Shown: in pieces, positions 31,614-36,206 of the stretch | Position numbering within the stretch: the stretch's first letter is position 1 | Layout: each line of letters begins with the position of its first letter | Notes under the pieces: generated by a model | The model's input: only the letters and a program-made list of their open reading frames with translations | The model's database searches: none | What the model was told of the DNA's origin: nothing | Position numbers and translations under genes: made by a program | NCBI GenBank assembly: GCA_021158725.1 | Contig: JAGGUB010000042.1 | Coordinates: 1-36,206, forward strand | Length of the DNA stretch: 36,206 nucleotides | DNA from: Caldifarciminota bacterium | GTDB taxonomy: Bacteria; Hydrothermota; UBA3073; NMUJ01 | Reading direction: 5' to 3'

Positions 31614-32892
31614 TTAACCTGCGTTTAACTAATACCCCATATATAACTGAACTTGATATGCTTGAAACTGATACACCAAGTGGTAACGCAACAAGTCCCA
31701 ACCTACCCACAAACGTAAGTGCTACACCAAGATGTATGGCCACCCCTATTAGGGTAACTTTAAGTGGCGTCGTGGGTTCCTTCAATGCATAAAATATAGA
31801 TGAAAATGTGCGATTGAGCGTCATCCCCAGTATAGCAAACGAGTAAAAGCGTATGACACGTGAGGTATGGTACGTATCTACTGCAGTGAATGCACCATGT
31901 TGGTAAACGATACGACATAATGGATGTGCGAATATCAACAGCAAGGTAATAGCGGCCACACTACAGAGTATGCCGAATTTCAACACTTTATGTAGATCTT
32001 GTGTTATCGAACCAGTATCCGCAAATTGGCGCGTAAAAGTGGGTATACCAACATTTGCTATCGTTACACCTATCATACCAACAGGTAAATATATAAATCT
32101 AAATGCATACTCAAGGTACGAGATAGAACCTACCGCCAAAAAGGATGCGATAATGGTGTTGATGATGCTGCTCAATCGTAAAACCAGAAACGATATAACC
32201 ACGGGCAACATAAGACGTAACATACGACGTACGGTGGGATCGCTGAAGATGGGATAAGGTCGAAACCTATAACCATGCGATTTCAAAAAATGGTATTGGA
32301 GGGTAGCCTGACCGATACCACCGATAAGCACCCCTATAGCGATACTATACACACCGATGTATTTAGCAAATATAACAGATGTTGCGATTATGCCGATATT
32401 GAATAATACAGGTGCAATACCTGTGACAAAGAAACGCGAGAAGTAGTTCAATATCCCCATAAAAAACGTAGCTACCACCATTATTGGAAGGAAAGGCGAC
32501 ATCATCCGTGTGAGGCGGGTGGCAAGGTTGAACCTAAACGTATCGTGATAGAAGCCTGGACTTATTATACGTACGAGATAGGGTGCAAACAATGCTGTAA
32601 ATATGGATATAATCAGCGCTGTTGTGAGTACAGTACATATGGCGGTATTGGCAAACCGATATCCAGCTTGCTGGTCGGATTTTACCTTATCTGTAAATAA
32701 TGGTACGAACGATGGTATGATGCTACCTTCGGCTAACATCTCACGTGCAAGGTTAGCTATACGGAAGGATACCCAAAATGCGTCAAGGCTGGCAGATGCA
32801 CCAAAGAAGTGTGCGATGACGATTTCGCGAATAAACCCGAATGCTCGCGATATACCGGTACCCAAGCTGAAGCCAAACAGCTTACGATACAT
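31603..32892 (-). CDS. murJ: Lipid II flippase MurJ, short form
   Basis: MurJ flips lipid II across the inner membrane for peptidoglycan synthesis. The 429 residues start with the signature LFGFSLGTGISRAFGFIREI, VIAHFFGASASLDAFWVSFR and NLAREMLAEGSIIPSFVPLF. About twelve spans are visible, against fourteen and 500-510 residues in E. coli, so the last two helices are probably missing. ATG 32892 overlaps the yidD TAA as TAATG, and no Shine-Dalgarno is present, implying coupling. Its place after yidD is where yidC usually stands. Confidence 0.93.
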   Translation of the reverse strand: MYRKLFGFSLGTGISRAFGFIREIVIAHFFGASASLDAFWVSFRIANLAREMLAEGSIIPSFVPLFTDKVKSDQQAGYRFANTAICTVLTTALIISIFTALFAPYLVRIISPGFYHDTFRFNLATRLTRMMSPFLPIMVVATFFMGILNYFSRFFVTGIAPVLFNIGIIATSVIFAKYIGVYSIAIGVLIGGIGQATLQYHFLKSHGYRFRPYPIFSDPTVRRMLRLMLPVVISFLVLRLSSIINTIIASFLAVGSISYLEYAFRFIYLPVGMIGVTIANVGIPTFTRQFADTGSITQDLHKVLKFGILCSVAAITLLLIFAHPLCRIVYQHGAFTAVDTYHTSRVIRFYSFAILGMTLNRTFSSIFYALKEPTTPLKVTLIGVAIHLGVALTFVGRLGLVALPLGVSVSSISSSVIYGVLVKRRLNGR

Positions 32893-33101
32893 TAGATTAA
32901 TGGGTCATAGCCACCAGGGTGAAAAGGATGGCATTTAGATATACGGATGATGCCCTTGATTATACCCTTGAGTAAACCGTATTTCTTGATCGCTTGGTAC
33001 GTGTATTCGGAACAGGTTGGATAGAATCGGCAATGTCGTGGCAATATGGGGGAGATGAAATTCTGATAAAACCTAATCAGCAGAAGTGCTATCTCCTTCA
33101 T
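32892..33101 (-). CDS. yidD: Membrane insertion efficiency factor YidD
   Basis: YidD is a small membrane-associated protein that helps YidC-dependent insertion. The 69 residues read LLIRFYQNFISPILPRHCRF, YPTCSEYTYQAIKKYG and the C-terminal RISKCHPFHPGGYDP, all family signatures with three conserved Cys. It overlaps the end of rnpA by 29 bp. Its partner gene yidC is not next to it; murJ follows instead. The order rpmH-rnpA-yidD is standard. Confidence 0.95.
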   Translation of the reverse strand: MKEIALLLIRFYQNFISPILPRHCRFYPTCSEYTYQAIKKYGLLKGIIKGIIRISKCHPFHPGGYDPLI

Positions 33102-33525
33102 CAGCTGCTATTTGGTTGAGTAAATCAACAAGCTCATGGTATAGTGTACGAAAATCCTCATGTAAGACACTTTCAGTTCCTACAATCATCAGGTGCACAT
33201 TTTTGAGCCGCCACTTCTCACGACGATAGATCTCACGTAACCTACGTTTGATACGGTTGCGATCGACTTTGCGTTTCACCTTCTTTGAAACTGCAAACCC
33301 TGCCTTGCGGTCGGGCCTACCTGTTAAATAGTGTATAACCATATGGTTACCACTGATGGTTTTACCTTTTGTAAAGACCTCTAGTATCTGCTTGCGTCTC
33401 TTTAAACGTTCCTCCTTGGGTAAACGTTCGTCACGTCTACACGGTAAGCCGTTTCCTGCCAACACGTCTACGACGTTTGATAATAGCTCTACCGCTTCTT
33501 GTGCGCATACGTGCACGAAATCCAT
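33073..33525 (-). CDS. rnpA: RNase P protein component, starts inside rpmH
   Basis: RnpA is the protein subunit that assists the RNase P ribozyme in tRNA 5' processing. The family core starts near residue 35 (RLPKEERLKRRKQILEVFTK) and includes RKAGFAVSKKVKRKVDRNRI and KRRLREIYRREKW, the RNR motif region. The only in-frame ATG lies at 33525, inside rpmH, so the first 30 codons overlap rpmH in another frame (89 bp). In-frame GTG and TTG at 33465 and 33462 are alternatives. The frame is open far upstream of rpmH without a stop. No Shine-Dalgarno precedes any candidate start. Nested rpmH/rnpA is known in Thermus. Confidence 0.9.
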   Translation of the reverse strand: MDFVHVCAQEAVELLSNVVDVLAGNGLPCRRDERLPKEERLKRRKQILEVFTKGKTISGNHMVIHYLTGRPDRKAGFAVSKKVKRKVDRNRIKRRLREIYRREKWRLKNVHLMIVGTESVLHEDFRTLYHELVDLLNQIAADEGDSTSAD

Positions 33526-33574
33526 GCGTACGTTTGCGTTTGATGCGACTGGGTTGATAGGTTCTTTTGGGCAT
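33437..33574 (-). CDS. rpmH: 50S ribosomal protein L34
   Basis: L34 is a small basic 50S protein. The 45 residues begin MPKRTYQPSRIKRKRTHGFR and continue ARMRTRSGRAIIKRRRRVG with RKRLTV, a full family match. ATG 33574 is preceded by GGAGG. It ends at TAG 33437, well inside the rnpA frame, with which it overlaps by 89 bp in a different frame. It is the first gene of the leftward yidD-murJ operon and is divergent from the DUF123 gene. Confidence 0.95.
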   Translation of the reverse strand: MPKRTYQPSRIKRKRTHGFRARMRTRSGRAIIKRRRRVGRKRLTV

Positions 33575-33592
33575 CTTAACCTCCGTTTGTTA

Positions 33593-33619
33593 AATATAGA
33601 TAAATGGACAGAAAATCAA
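33593..33619 (-). promoter_or_regulatory. Possible promoter of rpmH-rnpA-yidD-murJ
   Basis: On the minus strand TTGATT (33619-33614), a 15-bp spacer and TATATT (33598-33593) precede a short leader with GGAGG before the rpmH ATG at 33574. The boxes are weaker than those of trpS and tuf. The region is the only one available for an rpmH promoter. Confidence 0.35.
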
Positions 33620-33663
33620 TATATAAGCTGGCGAATATGGGTTCATGTGTTAATTTTATAGCA

Positions 33664-34065
33664 ATGAAAGGATGCTATGTATTGCTGGTGGAATTACCCA
33701 GAGATATCAAAACAACAGTAGGTAAGCTCGGCAGCTTAACATTTGCACGTGGTTACTACGCATATGTGGGGTCAGCCATGAATAATATCGAGGTACGTGT
33801 GAAATACCACATATCCAACCATAAACGTAAACGCTGGCATATAGATTATCTGCTCGAATATGGACGGATTGTAGCAATCTACTATCGTGAAAGTGAATAC
33901 AGGTGTGAATGTGAGCTCGCAGATGGGTTGAGGTCAAGATTCAAACCCATCCAGAAGTTTGGTGCTACAGATTGTGGATGTGGAGGGCACCTCTTCTATA
34001 GTAAGGACTTATATGAATTGGTGCACTCAATGAGAGAGATGGGGTTAAAACAATATACGATGTAG
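33664..34065 (+). CDS. DUF123 (GIY-YIG-like) protein
   Basis: The 133-residue protein fits the DUF123 family, distantly related to GIY-YIG nucleases: GCYVLLVELPRDIKTTVGKL, TFARGYYAYVGSAMNNIEVR, RVKYHISNHKRKRWHIDYLL, then CECELADGLRS and FGATDCGCGGHLFYS. Its activity is not established. ATG 33664 gives the family N-terminus; an upstream ATG at 33604 would add 20 residues that do not fit. No Shine-Dalgarno is seen; TAATTT at 33651-33656 seven bases before the ATG could be a -10 of a leaderless transcript, but no convincing -35 goes with it. It stands alone between divergent rpmH and tmRNA. Confidence 0.85.
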   Translation: MKGCYVLLVELPRDIKTTVGKLGSLTFARGYYAYVGSAMNNIEVRVKYHISNHKRKRWHIDYLLEYGRIVAIYYRESEYRCECELADGLRSRFKPIQKFGATDCGCGGHLFYSKDLYELVHSMREMGLKQYTM

Positions 34066-34086
34066 AAAGGATAACATTCAAATAGG

Positions 34087-34118
34087 TTGACATTCGGGCT
34101 TTGCGATTAGTTTATAAT
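34087..34118 (+). promoter_or_regulatory. tmRNA promoter
   Basis: TTGACA at 34087-34092 and a perfect TATAAT at 34113-34118 precede the tmRNA 5' end (34125) by six bases. The spacer is 20 bp, longer than usual; TTTATA at 34111-34116 would give 18 bp. This is the strongest -10 match in the window, as expected for an abundant stable RNA. Confidence 0.6.
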
Positions 34119-34124
34119 TGCTCT

Positions 34125-34460
34125 GGGGGTGAAAGGTCTCGACAGGGGTGATCAGAGTAAAGGGAGCATGCCGAGTCGCCCGACTCGTAAAATCGGGCAC
34201 TTTAAATAACTGCCGCCGAATATGCGGTTGCCTGATGATGAGCAGGCTTAACCTGTGGACCTACCCCCAAGGTCCACAGGGGATGGGTTAGGGGGTGGTC
34301 GTCCATACCTTTGATCCCGAGGTGGACGACGACACCAAAGGGATCTATCCCTTATGGTTCGGGGCCCAGCGGACCATAGGGGTAAAGCAAGCTGGGTCTA
34401 AGCATGTAGAGCCCTTTGCTCTGACACTTCTGGACGCGGGTTCGAGTCCCGCCACCTCCA
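34125..34460 (+). ncRNA. ssrA: Transfer-messenger RNA (tmRNA)
   Basis: tmRNA rescues stalled ribosomes by adding a degradation tag. The acceptor stem pairs GGGGGUG (34125-34131) with CACCUCC (34453-34459), A34460 is the discriminator and CCA is not encoded. The T arm is GCGGG-UUCGAGU-CCCGC. Pseudoknots are visible: PK1 with stem CGAGTC/GACTCG (34172-34187) and GCCC pairing to GGGC (34195-34198); another with GTGGACC/GGTCCAC (34255-34277) whose ACCCCC loop pairs with GGGGGT (34291-34296); a third with GTCGTCCA/TGGACGAC (34298-34330). The tag frame starts GCC at 34212, after UAACU, and reads AAEYAVA, followed by three UGA codons (34233-34241). The encoded tag is unusually short and ends AVA. 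Confidence 0.95.
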
Positions 34461-34522
34461 TTATCTCTAAGTTGGATGATACTCCTCAATTCCCTTTCTA
34501 TTCATATGTTATAAGTGGTTGA

Positions 34523-34550
34523 TTGACTTTTATCCATCACATGTTAAGTT
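34523..34550 (+). promoter_or_regulatory. Possible fabZ promoter
   Basis: TTGACT (34523-34528), a 16-bp spacer and TAAGTT (34545-34550) lie between the tmRNA and fabZ, with AGGAGGTG at 34556-34563 before the ATG. A TTTAAT at 34549-34554 would give a 20-bp spacer as in the tmRNA promoter but would put the start of transcription inside the Shine-Dalgarno. Confidence 0.35.
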
Positions 34551-34566
34551 TAATCAGGAGGTGATG

Positions 34567-35016
34567 ATGGAGATCCATGAAATCATGGAGATATTGCCAC
34601 ATCGTTACCCATTCCTTTTGGTCGATAGGATCGTCGAGCTCGACGATAACCGTATTGTGGGTATCAAAAATGTCACCATAAACGAACCATTCTTCATCGG
34701 CCACTTCCCCGGTAACCCAATAATGCCAGGTGTGCTCATAGTTGAGTCTATGGCACAGACGGGTGGCATACTTCTATTAAAGAAGGTAGATAACCCCAAA
34801 GGTAAGTTGGTTTACTTTCTCGCTATTAAAGAGGCCAAATTTCGTGCCCCTGTACGACCTGGTGACACATTACGTAACGAGATGATACTGAAGAAGTTTA
34901 CCCGTGGCGTATGTGTGATGGAAGGTAAGGCTTATGTAGGTAATAGGCTTGTTGCAGAGGGTGAGTTTATGGCCAAAGTGGTTGAGGTAAACGATGGGCA
35001 AGAAAAAGAAGATTAA
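34567..35016 (+). CDS. fabZ: 3-hydroxyacyl-ACP dehydratase FabZ
   Basis: FabZ dehydrates 3-hydroxyacyl-ACP in fatty acid synthesis and shares its substrate pool with the lipid A acyltransferases. The 149 residues have the hot-dog core: LPHRYPFLLVDRIVELDD, the catalytic His46 in FIGHFPGNPIMPGVLIVE with Glu60, and KAKFRAPVRPGD-type strand (EAKFRAPVRPGDTLRNEMI). ATG 34567 is chosen with AGGAGGTG five to six bases upstream; ATG 34564 is adjacent. The gene overlaps the next one by 23 bp. It supports lipid A synthesis together with lpxD. Confidence 0.95.
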   Translation: MEIHEIMEILPHRYPFLLVDRIVELDDNRIVGIKNVTINEPFFIGHFPGNPIMPGVLIVESMAQTGGILLLKKVDNPKGKLVYFLAIKEAKFRAPVRPGDTLRNEMILKKFTRGVCVMEGKAYVGNRLVAEGEFMAKVVEVNDGQEKED

Positions 35017-36206
35017 ATCCAAACCCACACCACCTACGCATAAGCTTACCTCACGCGAAAGGTGGTTTCCACTGATATTTCTGGGGTTAGCATTCGCCTT
35101 CTATTTGCCACATTTGGGATTATTTGTGGGTAAGTCGACACTGTTTGGTACAGATTTCCTTATCACGTATGGTGGTGCTGTTCGGGTACATGAATATATG
35201 CTTAAACACTTACATCAACCACTGTGGAATCCATACATAATGGGTGGTTATTCCACATTCACCGGCGGTATGGGTTACACTGATCCTTTACGTTATATAC
35301 TCTTGCCATTACCGGTTTACGTGCGACATTTCTACTTCTTCTTCATATGTCTGTTTCTGGCAGGTTGGGGTATGTTCTATCTGCTAAGATATAGGTTAAA
35401 GTTTCAGTTATGGATCGCAGTAGTTGCCGGTATTGCATATGAGTTTACTGCGTTCGGTATAAGTCAAATGTATGGCGGACATTGGCCTAAACTTGCCAGC
35501 ATGGCATGGCTCGCCTGGTGCTTTTCTGCGCTATTGTATGCGTTTGAGACACAAAAGGTACGCCATTTCCTCTTGTTGGCAGGTGCATGGGCGATGATGA
35601 TGTGTGGCCACTTTCAGTTCGGTTATTACGCAAGCTATCTTATCGGTTTCTTCGTTATATATGAGCTCATACGTCATGCACGAGCGGGTAAACCAAGGGA
35701 GAGCGTTTCACTCGGCCTTAAGGTCATACTCGCCCTCATGGTTGTACTATGTGTGTTAGCACTGAGGTTTGGCCCCAGTTTGATACGACTGGAGACAGGT
35801 GTACGTGGTATAGAGCGTGGTTATGAATACGCCACCTCATGGGCGATGCCAACCTCTGAATTGGTCGACTTCTACAATCCACATTTCATGGGTATACTTG
35901 ATAACTATTGGGGGACTAACTATTTCAGGCTGCATTCAAGGTATTTCGGTGTTATAGTGCTTGTGATATCGCTTTTCGGTATAGTAATGGGATGGCGACG
36001 TCACAGTTACGTGCGATTCTTTACCGGCGGTTTAATAGTATCAACTTTGTTGGCACTTGGTGGCCACACTCCATTATATAGGATACCATACCATATTTTG
36101 CCTATGGTGGACAAGCTACGTGGCCCCGACATGTGGTGGATAATAGGTGCATTTTCCGTTGTCATACTATTTGCATACGGGTTAAGGTTGATGTTGGAAC
36201 ATAAGC
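34994..36206 (+). CDS. YfhO-like multi-spanning membrane protein, N-terminal part
   Basis: The frame opens at ATG 34994 and runs to the window edge (404 codons, no stop). After a basic cytosolic start (MGKKKKIKSKPTPPTHKL) come many membrane spans, with a first large extracytoplasmic loop containing TDFLITYGGAVRVHEYMLKH and QPLWNPYIMGGYSTFTGG. Such an acidic, Trp/Asn-Pro rich first loop (FGTD...PLWNP) is typical of YfhO/GT-C-like glycosyltransferase or lipid-linked sugar transfer proteins. Function cannot be fixed from the part seen. It overlaps fabZ by 23 bp and is probably coupled to it. Confidence 0.8.
   Translation, partial: MGKKKKIKSKPTPPTHKLTSRERWFPLIFLGLAFAFYLPHLGLFVGKSTLFGTDFLITYGGAVRVHEYMLKHLHQPLWNPYIMGGYSTFTGGMGYTDPLRYILLPLPVYVRHFYFFFICLFLAGWGMFYLLRYRLKFQLWIAVVAGIAYEFTAFGISQMYGGHWPKLASMAWLAWCFSALLYAFETQKVRHFLLLAGAWAMMMCGHFQFGYYASYLIGFFVIYELIRHARAGKPRESVSLGLKVILALMVVLCVLALRFGPSLIRLETGVRGIERGYEYATSWAMPTSELVDFYNPHFMGILDNYWGTNYFRLHSRYFGVIVLVISLFGIVMGWRRHSYVRFFTGGLIVSTLLALGGHTPLYRIPYHILPMVDKLRGPDMWWIIGAFSVVILFAYGLRLMLEHK

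Noticed and set aside
33604..33663. Upstream ATG for the DUF123 gene
   Set aside because: It adds 20 residues that precede the family start (GCYVLLVEL) and would overlap the rpmH promoter region.
34212..34241. UGA recoded as Gly or Trp in the tmRNA tag
   Set aside because: UGA is used as a normal stop in many genes of the window, for example tuf, rplD and rpmJ.
1..36206. CRISPR arrays, insertion sequences, phage genes or tRNA genes
   Set aside because: No repeat-spacer pattern, transposase, integrase or tRNA was found; the content is core housekeeping and envelope genes.

Overview
Organism. The window reads as one piece of a bacterial chromosome from a diderm, peptidoglycan-making lineage. 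LpxD (lipid A), FabZ, a Skp/OmpH-type periplasmic chaperone, MurJ and nucleotide-sugar enzymes for surface polysaccharide point to an outer membrane. The SpoIID-type protein resembles the signal-less form I associate with Bacteroidetes. Together with heavy ATA (Ile) and AGA/AGG/CGT (Arg) use, zinc-ribbon forms of S4, S14, L24 and L36, and very tight packing, this suggests an uncultured, possibly thermophilic member of the FCB-like candidate phyla (WOR-3/Stahlbacteria-like is my best guess). This is inference; no rRNA gene is present to place it.

Layout. (1) 1-8087, minus strand: one tight operon read leftward, trpS, a polytopic membrane protein with a Glu/Lys tail, proS, a one-domain rimP, nusA, infB, a DUF503/YlxP gene and the start of a secreted-looking protein that leaves the window. 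(2) 8088-8290: a 203-bp divergent control region with a promoter for each side. (3) 8291-26071, plus strand: a superoperon of 35 genes with no gap above about 12 bp: tuf, the S10, spc and alpha ribosomal clusters with secY, adk, infA and rpoA, then a Skp-CsgG-like fusion, lpxD, a ComEA-like protein and a BFD-like [2Fe-2S] protein. (4) 26068-28340, minus: a UDP-glucose dehydrogenase family gene and a UDP-glucuronate 4-epimerase-like gene. (5) 28430-30657, plus: a SpoIID-type protein and nagB. (6) 30627-33574, minus: rpmH, rnpA (overlapping rpmH out of frame), yidD, murJ and a UPF0104/flippase-like protein. (7) 33664-36206, plus: a DUF123 (GIY-YIG-like) protein, tmRNA, fabZ and the start of a large YfhO-like membrane protein cut by the window edge. 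No stretch above 300 bp lacks a gene. I saw no tRNA, rRNA, CRISPR array, insertion sequence or attachment site.

How it works together. The left half is a translation control centre: one 203-bp region fires aminoacyl-tRNA synthetases and initiation/antitermination factors leftward and the whole ribosomal superoperon rightward. The superoperon runs without a break into envelope biogenesis (Skp-like chaperone, LpxD). The right half is envelope and peptidoglycan metabolism (UDP-uronic acids, SpoIID/NagB, MurJ, YidD, FabZ) plus RNA housekeeping (RNase P protein, tmRNA).

Most worth a second look: rnpA overlapping rpmH out of frame, as known in Thermus; a tmRNA with a seven-codon tag ending AVA and three tandem UGA stops; a Skp-CsgG-like fusion; a RimP without its C-terminal domain; likely leaderless trpS and spoIID-like mRNAs; an unusual EF-Tu switch I; and a TrpRS with a candidate Fe-S cysteine set.
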